DNA of 64,000 bases from Crossaster papposus (lineage: Eukaryota > Echinodermata > Asteroidea > Velatida > Solasteridae): contig JBAIAA010000109.1 in assembly GCA_037893245.1 (NCBI GenBank), positions 166,211-230,210 on the forward strand. Direction: 5' to 3'. Positions within the stretch are counted from its first letter, which is position 1, and each line of letters begins with the position of its first letter. Positions 46,501 to 56,527 of this stretch are shown in pieces. The notes below the pieces were generated by a model. It made no database searches, was not told the origin of the DNA, and saw only the letters and a list, made by a program, of their open reading frames with translations. The position numbers and the translations under genes are program-made.

Positions 46501-47666
46501 AAAACTCAGATTTCACGACTTTTGGCTGTGATATTAACTACCTTAAACCGAGTCGCTCGACTTGTGCACGGTTTGCCCATAGAGCAAGGACCACACACAC
46601 CAAATAACGCGGTCACGTTTTTCCCACACGTACACGCGTTATAATACACAGTTTACACAAATCCTTGACATCATCAATATTCTATGGATTTAAAGTCCTC
46701 TAGTCTTTTTTCCCACCGTCCTTCACTAAAGGACGCGACGCGAACGGTAGTCACAACAAGGCCTTTGTGTTGCATTTATCGCCTCATCTATTTGCTGGCA
46801 TCATTCGACAGTGGTTTTTCTTGTTAAACTGCTCTCGTGACGTCATTCTATTCAGACATTTTGTCGATTTGTTTGTTAAGAATACGGACGAGCTGGAGAC
46901 ACGAACCTTTTATTCGATTGTTACGTTACGCAACACGGGGCACCAGACGAGGCAAAGCTTTCATGTACAGATAACTCATTATACTGAACAATGGACTTAA
47001 ATTCACAGAATCATGGGTGTGAAAGAGACGCAGATGTACATTATTTGAGGCTTTTAAAACACTTCGGCTTTAGTTTCGGCTTTGTTTCCAATTAATAAGG
47101 AGCAAACCTAATATAAATGTACATTGTAGGCCCCTATAATCTTTGGTTTCAGAACCGATTGAATGTTCCTGAAGCAGTACATGCACCAAAATGTAGCGGA
47201 AGTCTGAAAGTCGGGGGTCTGATTACTTCTTGAAGACGAAGACGAGACAAAGTTTCGACAAGGCCCTTTGCACACTTTTTCTTCATTTGTCTTTAACTTA
47301 AGTTAACTAGAGCAAAAGCAAAAAAATCCTAGTCATTTCATAGGTTAGAAAAAAAACATTAAAGTGACCTCGTCCTTCCGGTACTTTTTTCTTACGAAAT
47401 ATGGCGGAATTAAATATAATTTATAACAACATTGTGGGTCTATAAGAATAATTTGTAATAAAGTTTTTGTTTGTAATGTTGCCTCATGTACTGCCCCCTC
47501 CATTAAGTCAAGAACATTTCCATGCACAGCCAGATTAATTTCCTGATTTTGTTACTGCTTGGGCAGCTGACAACACAGAGATATTTGCTATAGTTCCGCG
47601 ACTGTTATACGCATAGTCTGGTTCTTTTTTCTTCTTCTTAACAAAAGGCGTTGACAACAAGAATAC
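46501..47666. other. Intron spacer
   Basis: No exon seen. About 47,045-47,275 carries CTTCGGCTTTAGTTTCGGC and GAAGACGAAGACGAGAC at its two sides, a worn copy of the 27,292 element family. Confidence 0.45.
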
Positions 47667-47962
47667 TGTATATGTACATGGTCATTTCCTGCACATGTAT
47701 AGCTGGCCTCGATTTAAACTCGGTCATGGTCCATAGACCTTTTTACCCATATAATAATTTATGTAAATGAGGCCCGTGAGGCAGAAGTGAATTACGGCCC
47801 TATTGAAAATGCGTAGGGGTCCAACCATTCTGGTCATTTTCTATCAATTTGTCAACATTTTTTCCTTTTTTTCTTGAAAGAAGCTTTTAAGTTGCCATTA
47901 GTAAAGCTATCAGCATAATTGTTTTGTATGCACAATACAAGTTTTAACAAAAGGTTCGTACC

Positions 47963-48331
47963 AATGATTCATGATTTGTATTTATAATTTGCAATTACTA
48001 CTTTGACTTTTCCTTAACGTTAATAATTATAATAAATCCAGACAAACTTGTACATTAGTTTTTAATTTGTGTAAATACCATATATTTATATATTTATATA
48101 CTTATGTTCAATTGTTTTGTCATCCAATCAGTTTGGAGAGCCCCCCGACAAAAACTAGTTTCTTTTGGGCAATCCTGCGGGAGCTAATTGGATGTTGCTT
48201 TTGTTTGTTATGTTAAGTTGTATTTTTTATTTCCATTTTTTCTTTATTATGTTCATTATTTGTCTGTATAGTTCTGTGACAATAAGTGTATATCCCGGAA
48301 AATGAAATAAATAAATAAAAATAAATAAATA
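47963..48331 (+). mobile_element. 3' end of a non-LTR retrotransposon
   Basis: Inserted between GGTTCGTACC and ATGCTCACT of the left arm; the right arm has GTACCATGCTCACTG uninterrupted. It ends in an (AAAT)n tail, AATAAATAAATAAAAATAAA, and TACC is repeated at both sides. The family cannot be told from 370 bp. Confidence 0.6.
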
Positions 48332-48574
48332 CCATGCTCACTTTGTCAAGTGAAAATAACAGGGCTCCTTTCCGCAGTGAAAACAATGTACCTGTGTATA
48401 GTTCGGGGTACCAACCATCAAGCAATATCAAGGCGATACGCCGTGCGGCCACTACATTGTATATCTTCCGGATGTGCACTGTTGCCTTTTGTAGGTGGTG
48501 GTGGTGCTGTGTGATACCCAGACTCGCACAAGTATTTTTGGAGCCTTGCTAATTTTCTCTTGACATCTAGTGCA

Positions 48575-48776
48575 TATACCCAGCACGATATGTGGCAGAG
48601 GGGTACCCCCCCTCTTATCCCAATACTTCATACGCACTCAACACTATTGTAACCTACCCCCCCCCCCCTGAAACCTAAAAGGAATTCCTGAGATTCCGGG
48701 AACACAATGGTCAACACAAAAGAGGGGGGGGGGGGGGGGGGGGGTTGGTTCTCTGCCACACATCGTGCTTCATATG
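48575..48776. mobile_element. 202-bp MITE with 8-bp TSD CTAGTGCA
   Basis: CTAGTGCA is duplicated at 48,567-48,574 and 48,777-48,784. AGCACGATATGTGGCAGAG and its reversed partner form the ends. The right arm of the composite keeps the single site (TGCACTAG, 54,271-54,278). Eight-bp duplications suggest hAT. A long poly-C and a poly-G run lie inside. Confidence 0.88.
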
Positions 48777-49278
48777 CTAGTGCAAGAGATGAAAACATGT
48801 TAACGGTTATATTTTGTGCATAAAAAACCCATTTATGCATTATAGTCCAGTGGCTTAGCGCCAATTTTTGGCAAAATCGTGACCCGCCGGATTAAAGCAC
48901 CAAACTTGGCACACTTGTTCTATAGGACCCACTGAACAATTCTAGAGGGGGGGGGGGGGTGCCCGGCTTAGGTGACCTAGGTCAAGGTCAGGCCGAGGTC
49001 AAAGGTCACATGTTAAATAATATTTTATAAATTCAGATAAGATTGCAAATAAAGGCTGCCAAGCTAGATTTGAAGGCACTAAATTGTTTGCCCGTGTTCT
49101 ATAAGACCAACATAATCACCCTAGAGGGGGTGTACAGTTTTGGTGACCTAGGTCAAGGTCAGGTCAAAGTTCATATGACATATATTACTGAAGAAATTAT
49201 TGTAGAAATGCAGATATGATTGCAAATCAAAGTTTTTGTGCATACCACCTCTGACCAAAAGTGAGGGCCAAGAAAAGT

Positions 49279-49440
49279 ATGCCTTATGTGAAAAATCTAT
49301 CAGACGCTCAACTCTCCCACATTGAACTGGTAGCATTGGGCAGGGGCCTTAACTTCATCCCGACCCCCCAAAAACCAAAAAGGTCGACCATCCTTCGCCA
49401 TTCCCGATCCTTCTTTAAAAAGATGAGATTACGGTTAAGA
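49279..49440 (+). pseudogene. Penelope-like RT, N-terminal piece in another frame
   Basis: ATG 49,279 opens MPYVKNLSDAQLSHIELVAL then GRGLNFIPTP, the conserved start of Penelope-type proteins. The homology continues in a different frame from about 49,440 (LTPFNKLPSTW), so one base has been gained or lost near 49,415-49,445. Confidence 0.72.
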
Positions 49441-51167
49441 ATGGCAGGGAGAGTCAGACCTATAAGCTCACACCCTTCAACAAACTACCTTCAACTTGGA
49501 CTCCCCAACCTACCTTCAATCTAAACCTAGAGTCATATATTGAAGGCACTCTGGAGGAACTATCCAGACTGAAAATTCAAAATGTCAAACTAAATATAAC
49601 AAAAGCAGAACGTGTTGCGCTATCTGGCCTTAAGAAAAGACAGGATATTATCATCAAACAATTCGATAAAGGCCGCGGTGTGTGCGTCCTTAACAAACAA
49701 GACTACATACGTGAAGGGACACGACAATTAACAGGCCCCCACTATGAAGAAATTAACAGGGACTTGACCGATGAAACCGCGGAATTAGTCTCTCAAGCCA
49801 TACGCCAACTCTACGTGGACGGACTCATATCGAAAGACATATCGGAGTTTCTTAACCCCCGCAACCACGACATTAAAACACCTTGCCTTTACCTCCTACC
49901 GAAAGTTCACAAACAAGTACCAGAAGGAACACGGTTCGTGGGGAGGCCAATCATTAGTGGTTGCGGAGGACCGACTCGATCCATATCCAAATACATAGAC
50001 AATTTTTTGCTCCCAATTGTCAAACAGCAAAGCACATACACACGCGATTCTGGGCATGTGCTTGAAAAACTAAACAACCTAACATTGGAGCAAGATAACT
50101 TATTGATGACACTGGATATAGTATCCATGTACACTAACTGCCCACAAGATGAGGCAATTGAATCAGTTTGTGACGCACTTGCAATGGCCGATGACAGACT
50201 ATACGCAATACCCAAGCCCACAACAGACCACGCGCGACGTCTCCTTGAACTCATTATGCGTCTAAACACGTTTGAATGTAATGGCAAGTTTTTCAGACAA
50301 AAAATTGGCGTGGCCATGGGCAGCGAATGCAGTCCGGAGATTTGTGACATAACTCTATTCAAATACGAACAAGACAAAATCCTCCCTCACAATCCCTCAA
50401 TTGTGAGCTACATGAGATATAGAGACGATGTTCTCATAATCTTTAACGGAAATGAAAAGCAGGCTGTTGACCTAGTGCAATCACTTAATAAAATTCACCC
50501 TACGCTGAAGTTCACGTCTGAGATCTCGCACCGCCAAGTCACCTTTCTCGACCTTATTATCTACAAAGGCGAACGATTTATACATGAAGGGATATTGGAT
50601 ACTCGAGTCGCTACCAAAAAAACTGATACATTTCAGTACCTAGCTCGAGATTCAGCACACCCTAAGTCGGTATTTGGCAGATTAATCAAGGGCGAAGTGA
50701 CCAGATACAAACGTATATGTACCCATTCAAAAGACTTTGAGGAGAGGGTTGAATTCTTCAAAGACAAACTTCAAAAGCGCGGATACACAAACGAAGACCT
50801 AGCTCTCCTTTCTCAAAGGGGAAAGACTCCCGCGGACCCTAAGCATGAAAAAAACAAAAACAATATCCCACTGGTGTTCGTCCTACCATACTACCCACAT
50901 GTCGCGCACCCAGCCCTGAAACGGGCTATCCTCAAACACTGGCCCTTGATTAGCGAAAACGAATATCTGAATAGGCTATTTGATACCCAACCCATCCTGG
51001 CATACAAACGGCACAAAAACATAAAAGATGAACTTGTTCGATCTAGGACTAAAGCATCTCCACAATCCAACCAAGAGGAACAAAATCTTGATGAGGAGAA
51101 TCTGCAAATTCTATTGGAACTATTGAAAGAACAAAACAATGATCAAAGAAATGGATCTCAAGACTAA
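49419..51167 (+). CDS. Penelope-like reverse transcriptase (main frame)
   Basis: This frame is open from 49,419 to TAA at 51,165-51,167. Using the GTG at 49,680 as residue 1 it is 495 aa. Reverse transcriptase motifs are in order: GRPIISGCGG (88-97), TLDIVSMYTNCP with D145, IGVAMGSECSPE (209-220), YMRYRDDVLII with D249/D250, and TFLDLIIY. The thumb and downstream RRK-like segment (HWPLI, AYKRHKNIKDELVRS) match Penelope-like proteins. It ends in an acidic Q-rich tail with no GIY-YIG nuclease. FDKGRG and KGLNF-type upstream motifs are present. The N-terminal piece is in another frame, so the copy is probably inactive, although the catalytic core is intact. It sits inside intron 1 of the rolling-stone-like gene. 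Confidence 0.9.
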   Translation, partial: KDEITVKNGRESQTYKLTPFNKLPSTWTPQPTFNLNLESYIEGTLEELSRLKIQNVKLNITKAERVALSGLKKRQDIIIKQFDKGRGVCVLNKQDYIREGTRQLTGPHYEEINRDLTDETAELVSQAIRQLYVDGLISKDISEFLNPRNHDIKTPCLYLLPKVHKQVPEGTRFVGRPIISGCGGPTRSISKYIDNFLLPIVKQQSTYTRDSGHVLEKLNNLTLEQDNLLMTLDIVSMYTNCPQDEAIESVCDALAMADDRLYAIPKPTTDHARRLLELIMRLNTFECNGKFFRQKIGVAMGSECSPEICDITLFKYEQDKILPHNPSIVSYMRYRDDVLIIFNGNEKQAVDLVQSLNKIHPTLKFTSEISHRQVTFLDLIIYKGERFIHEGILDTRVATKKTDTFQYLARDSAHPKSVFGRLIKGEVTRYKRICTHSKDFEERVEFFKDKLQKRGYTNEDLALLSQRGKTPADPKHEKNKNNIPLVFVLPYYPHVAHPALKRAILKHWPLISENEYLNRLFDTQPILAYKRHKNIKDELVRSRTKASPQSNQEEQNLDEENLQILLELLKEQNNDQRNGSQD

Positions 51168-51175
51168 AACAAAAT

Positions 51176-52640
51176 AAATAAGTCAACCCCCCCCCCCCTT
51201 GTACTTGCCATGCGTCATATAAACCGACACACAAATAAAAACAAGGAAAGCAAAATGAATTATATAAGAGGGTGGCTGATGAAGTGCATGATATAGCACA
51301 GAAAATATGCCCTGCTCCCCTTCCAAAAAAGGGAAAAAAAGAGGGGCCGGCATATTATCACCGGTAATAATCAATCACTGTGTGAACTAAAAACAAAGGG
51401 ACCACTGTGGCAATACACAAACCAGTCATTGCGTCGCCAAAATCAGAGACAGGGTTTGAAACTCCCGCTTTTAGGGAATGTCTAACCCAATTGGCCTGCA
51501 GACATTTGATGTATTTGCCCGTCCACGAACTCCAACCACGGACTGTCATCTAGCAGAGATAATGTGGCTAAAACTGACCCCCAGATGCGTGTCTTACACA
51601 AAAAAGGAAAAAAGAGTTAAGAATTACGCTCTGGAGAGACCAGTCAAACAGCCACCTTCTAGCATACCCACTAGTTAACGTACAATTACAGATTTATCTC
51701 GGCAGATCAGTTACAAATACAATTCATATGATACTTGTCAGCAAAACCTTTTCCGCGTCTCCAAAAAATAACGAAAAGCACGGAGGGGTTCTTTTGAAAC
51801 TTGTACACGAAACACCCCCCCCCCCCCCCCCCATTCCTACAGACTGCAATCTCGTCTGAACTGACCTCCCATGAAGCGTATATCAGTAGAAAAAAAACTT
51901 AAATTAAGAATTACGCTCTGGGCGGGATAGTTACGCAACCACACTGCTGGCATACCAGCACATCATAAATTATACAGATTTATCTCTGCAGACCAAGCCA
52001 CCACCTAAAATCCAATAATACTTCACGCAGCAGAACTGCTTCAGCATCTCCAAAAAAAATTACGAAAACGATGAGAAAAAGTTCTGACTTGTGGCAACTC
52101 CCATAAACACCCTCCCCTTCCCACATAGAATGAGTTCTGATTCACTGCAGCTAACTCTAGAATTGATCAAAAAAAAGACAAACAAATTAACTGATCATTC
52201 CTTGAAGTATGCCTGCATAAACCGGTTTCTCTGTGCTATACCTTCTTGCAAAAGCACTCCATTAGAATTATAATAGCCTCACAGAAAAAGAAAGAAAATT
52301 CCACAAAACCCAGTATTACACGTCCTTCACGTTAATGTCCTTCCCAGGTGACCGAGAATCGCTCTAAAAATAAAAAAAAACGTGACTGACATGTATGATT
52401 ACGCTGCTTCCCAATAAACACAAAAACAACGTGAGAATTCTGGTCTTTGACAATTATCAAAGTTGTCCAGTGCCTTTAAGCCATCACTTAAACAACATCA
52501 CTTTTTCTGTTTGAACATTTCAATCTAAAAAACTCTACAACATATATGGCCGCCATCTTGGATTTATTCAAATAAACATTTGAAATTTTGATTTAAATTG
52601 TTAAGTAGCTTAATTTGTAAGAATCTCCATGTTTGTGGAA
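51176..52640. repeat. Tandem ~300-bp repeats with poly-C
   Basis: AAGAATTACGCTCTGG (51,619 and 51,905), ACAGATTTATCTC and CATCTCCAAAAAA recur about 285-300 bp apart, and three poly-C runs sit at matching places. They may be the 3' untranslated part of the retroelement or older DNA. Confidence 0.6.
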
Positions 52641-53330
52641 CCTTTGATTTTTTTCACTTGACCAATCATATCTGCATTTATACAGTTTTATATGCCATGT
52701 GACCTTTGACCTCGGCCTAACCTTGACCTAGGTCACCCAAACCGGGACCCCATCAAGAATAGTCCTTTAGGTCCTTGAAAACCAGTATAAGATTTAAAGC
52801 CTATCTTAATTGTCAACCTTGATTTGCAATCATAGATCTGCATTTATGCAGTATTATATGCCTTGTGAACTTTGACCTCAGCCTGACCTTGATAAAGGTC
52901 ATCCCAACCGGACACCCCTTCTACAATGGTTCTATTGGCCCTATAGAGCAACTCTACACAATTAAGTGTCTAAAATATTGCTTGTCAACCTTGATTTGCA
53001 ATCATAATGTGCATTTAAACAGCATTATTATATGCCACGTGGCCTTTGACCTCAGGCTGACCATTACCTAGGTCACCTAAGCCGGGCATCCCTTCTACAA
53101 TGGTTCTGTTGGTCCTATAGAACAACTCTACACAAGTTAGTGTCTAAAAACATGCTTCTCAACCTTGATTTGCCATCAATATCCGCATTCAAACATAATT
53201 ACATGCCACGTGACCTTTGACCTCATGCTGACCTTGACCTAGGTCACCTAAGCCGGGCACCCCCCTCTAGAATTGTTCAGTGGGTCATATAGAACAAGTG
53301 TGCCAAGTTTGGTGCTTTAATCCGGCGGGT
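52640..53330 (-). repeat. Array of ~175-bp units with AGGTCA half-sites
   Basis: Four units each contain a form of GTGACCTTTGACCTC, TGACCTTGACCTAGGTCACC, GGGCACCCCTTCTACAATGG and ACCTTGATTTGCAATCA. Perfect AGGTCA-direct-repeat-1 sites are at 52,700-52,712 and 53,211-53,223, and the others have one change. The mirror array at 48,940-49,235 has two units with a perfect site at 48,996-49,008. Confidence 0.88.
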
Positions 53331-53540
53331 CACGATTTTTTCACTAAGCCGCCGGACTATTACTTATGACGATTTTAAAGGCATCTCTCAAGAAAAAAAA
53401 CATCGATAAATCATAAAAAAATTGATAGAAAATTACCCGAAAGATTGGACCCCTGTACATTTTCAATGGTGCCGCAATTCACTTCCGTTTCGCGGGCCTC
53501 ATAATGATGAAAAGGTCTATTACTTGGGACATTTCCGCCT

Positions 53541-54027
53541 CTTAAGTCCTGTCCGTACTTGACTTAATTTGGGCAAACTAACCGAGCCAATGGGTAACTT
53601 GCCTATTTCAAGTCCAGTGCGGACAGCCTGGGTAACTTTCCTCACAGGTAACTTACCCACGCCGCGTGGGTAGTTTAACCGAGCCAAAGGTGCCCAGGAA
53701 GATTGACAAGGAAGATTTAACCGAGCCAGATAATACAGTGCAGACGCGACGTCTCGGTAAAATCTTTCATCACCATTATGTAAGAAAATAATGTTGAGAG
53801 CTAGCGTCGGGAACAGACGATCCGGTCGTCAAGTCGCGGTCATAGGTCACGCAGGGCGCCCTCTTTATTGTTTTGGAGCCAGCTCGGTTAGTTTACCCAT
53901 TGTTTTGGCAATTCTACCCGCGTCAATTAAATCCAAGTGCGGACGGTGGGAAGATTAACCCATCGGAATGTTACCCGGCGTCATGGTCAAATTACCCAAA
54001 TATTTATCCAGTGCGAACACGGCTTTA
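53541..54027. mobile_element. GGGTAACTTACCC element, copy 1
   Basis: About 485 bp. The ends are CCTGTCCGTACTTGACTTAA and reversed TAAAGCCGTGTTCGCACTGG. A 100-bp internal stretch (AGAGCTAGCGTCGGGAACAG onward) is identical to copy 2 at 55,121-55,607. Non-coding. Confidence 0.85.
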
Positions 54028-54358
54028 AACGCATGATACGTGAGTTACATTTCTTGCGGTGCTCGATTACAAATTGTATGCATGATCACCGCACAATCGT
54101 CGCTTAATTGGATGTCGAGCTAAAGTGGTGCGGAAACGACAACCCGCAATATCGTACTAGTCGTAAATCGCATGAGAGAATTTCCCATTTCCCTTTAAAA
54201 TCGTCATAAGTAATGCTTGAATGGTTTTTTTTTATGCACAAAATAAAACCGTTAAAATGTTTTCGTCTCTTGCACTAGATGTCAAGAGAAAATTAGCAAG
54301 GATCCAAAAATACTTGTGAGAGTCTGGTATCATGCACCACTCGTAGCTGCGCCCGGCG

Positions 54359-54588
54359 GCAATAATTTTTTTCTGCAGGTAGGTTGGTACATAGTGTATA
54401 TTTATTAGCCAATCAGAACACATATGGTGTTGACGTCATTGATGATGTTAGAGTTGTCTGGGATCTGACTATGGTTAGGGGCTAGTGTTAGGGTTGTCCC
54501 AGACAACTCTAACATCATCGATGACGTCAACACCATCTGTGTTCTGATTGGCTAATGTACCAACATACCTGCAGAAAATAATTATCGT
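54359..54588. mobile_element. 230-bp foldback element, 9-bp TSD CGCCCGGCG
   Basis: CGCCCGGCG is duplicated exactly at 54,350-54,358 and 54,589-54,597. The arms are about 100 bp: TTGGTACATAGTGTATATTT and TTCTGATTGGCTAATGTACC pair loosely, GATGATGTTAGAGTTGTCTG pairs closely. The TIR start GCAATAATTTTTTTCTGCAG resembles that of the element at 46,056. Confidence 0.88.
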
Positions 54589-55120
54589 CGCCCGGCGTAC
54601 AGCAGCGATGGTTGGTACCCCGAACGACACAGGTATATGTTTACACTCGTTTACACTTGACACAGTGAGCATGGTACGAAACTTTGCATACAAAACTATT
54701 ATGCCGATAGTTTCACTAATGACAACTTAAAAGCCTTTTCAAGAAAGGAAGGGAAAATGTTGACAAATAAAATGACCAGAATGGTTGGACCCCTACACAT
54801 TTTCAATAGGGCCGTAATTCACTTCCGCCTCACGGGCCTCATTTACATAAATTATTATATGAAAAGGTCTATGGACCATGACCGAGTTTAAATCGAGGCC
54901 AACTACTTGTGCAGGAAATGACTACGTACATGTACACGTTTTCCTTTAGGTCAAAGCCTTTTTTGAAAGAGCCATACTTTTTACGCATAACACCAGTCGC
55001 GGAGTGGACTGACCGACTATAGCAACTTCCATAGACGCCAATAATAAAATACGCCCAATTCCAACATTTTGGAATATTACATGCAACTCATCAAGGTGTT
55101 CGAGACACACATGAGATATT

Positions 55121-55607
55121 AGCCCTGTCCACACTAGACTTAATTTGGGCAAACTAACCGATCCAATGGGTAACTTACCCATTTCAAGTCCAGTGCGAAC
55201 AGCCTGGGTAACTTTCCTCACGGGTAACTTACCCACGCCGCGGGGGTAGTTTAACCGAGCCAAAGGTGCCCAGGAAGATTGACCAGGTCGGTTTAACCGA
55301 GCCAGAAAATCCAGTCCGGACGCGACGTCTCGGTTAAATCTTCCATCACCCATTATGTAAGAAAATAATGTTGAGAGCTAGCGTCGGGAACAGACGATCC
55401 GGTCGTCAAGTCGCGGTCATAGGTCACGCAGGGCGCCCTCTTTATTGTTTTGGAGCCAGCTCGGTTAGTTTACCATCGTCTCGGCAATTCTACCCGCGTC
55501 AATTAAATCCAAGTGCGGACGGTGGGAAGATTAACTCATCGGAATGTTACCCGGCGTCATGGTCAAATAACCCAAAATGTTTATCCAGTGCGAACACGGC
55601 TTAAAGT
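55121..55607. mobile_element. GGGTAACTTACCC element, copy 2
   Basis: Direct copy of 53,541-54,027, with ends CCTGTCCACACTAGACTTAA and reversed TTAAGCCGTGTTCGCACTGG. The interior matches copy 1 at about 95%. Confidence 0.88.
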
Positions 55608-56201
55608 ATTTTACCACCTTGCAGTTTCTGTTCCAAAGATTGGAACTAAAGACACTAAAATCTGAAGAGTGACGAATAATAATAGTAACGTTTTAGATTG
55701 AAATATTTTGAGAATATATCTCCTCATTCGAAACTCCTGTAAACAAAAGTCATCTTTTTGATTAAATTATTTTCACTCGAAATTGACTCGTCCCTATACA
55801 GGGTGCCCCCCCCCCCCCCCCCCCCACACAACCATAGAGCTATACTAGAGCGCTAACTCTTCATTCTTACGCGCGGAGATCCTTTGAATCCATTCTGCAG
55901 GCAGACATTTTGAATTCATGTGCGTGTTGTAGAACATAATACAAATAGATGGATTTAATTTTAAAAGTGTACTCTAAATGCAACGCGCGTGCAAGTAGAA
56001 CGGACGCAAACAACTTTACGCGCGTCATGTCAGTTTACAAAAGTCACGAAATCAACTGCAACGTGCAGATACGCACGCGCATTTGCGATGTTCGCGCTTA
56101 TTTGCTGATCTTGCGTTTTGGTTTTTGGGCGTATTGGCTGCGGTAACGCACTGTATATAATACAAACGCAGATATGCAATATTAATAGCCGTACAACATC
56201 T
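55608..56201. other. Intron spacer
   Basis: Holds a poly-C run (55,808-55,827) and CGCGCG-rich words; no exon seen. Confidence 0.4.
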
Positions 56202-56452
56202 GGGCCCAATTTCATGGCTCTGTTAACCACAGAATTCCTCGCTTACGGTCACCATTTTTCGCTAACCGCGCTAGCAGAAAAATTATGTGCTTACAGTGTA
56301 AGCACAGAATCCTTAGTTACGGGTTGTACGCATGCTCAGAGACCAAAATTCCTCGCTATCGCATGAAATACGTTTACCGTAAGCACCGAATTTTCTGCTA
56401 TAGTAAGCAAGGATTTTTCGCTAACGGTAAGCAGAGCCAAGAAATTGGGCCC
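56202..56452. mobile_element. MITE GGGCCCAATTTCATGGCTCTG
   Basis: A 251 bp element with ends GGGCCCAATTTCATGGCTCT and reversed GGGCCCAATTTCTTGGCTCT. The inner part carries repeated GCTTACGGT/CGCTAACGGTAAGC. Related at the ends to the GAGCTGCTAAGCA family. Confidence 0.82.
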
Positions 56453-56527
56453 TGGACGTTTCCATATAGGTTTGTGTACAAACATGGATGCGCCCAGCTC
56501 GCATATTAGTACAGTAAAAATATGGTT

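Larger units (their letters stand above)
49240..51175 (+). mobile_element. Penelope-like retroelement body
   Basis: Starts where the left AGGTCA unit breaks off (about 49,240) and covers the two reading-frame pieces of a Penelope-type reverse transcriptase, ending near AAAATAAATAAG. No GIY-YIG endonuclease domain follows the reverse transcriptase, so the copy belongs to, or has decayed to, an endonuclease-lacking form. Confidence 0.75.
48843..53359. mobile_element. TIR element TAGTCCAGTGGCTTAG, TSD TTA
   Basis: The ends are TAGTCCAGTGGCTTAGCG and reversed TAGTCCGGCGGCTTAGTG, with TTA on both sides (48,840-48,842; 53,360-53,362), as in PIF/Harbinger elements. Subterminal 170-180 bp units with TGACCTAGGTCA lie inward on both arms, about two on the left and four on the right. 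The middle is occupied by a Penelope-like element. Confidence 0.75.
47667..54938. mobile_element. 7.3 kb composite with long inverted arms
   Basis: The left arm (47,667-48,842) and right arm (about 54,191-54,938) are inverted copies: TCATTTCCTGCAC, GACCTTTTTACCCATATAAT/ATTATATGAAAAGGTC, GGGGTCCAACCATTCTGGTC, TTCGGGGTACCAACCATC and TTGCTAATTTTCTCTTGACA each with its complement. Each arm has insertions the other lacks (left: 47,963-48,331 and 48,575-48,776; right: 54,359-54,588). Between the arms lie the TAGTCC element and a 53.4-54.2 kb segment. Confidence 0.82.
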
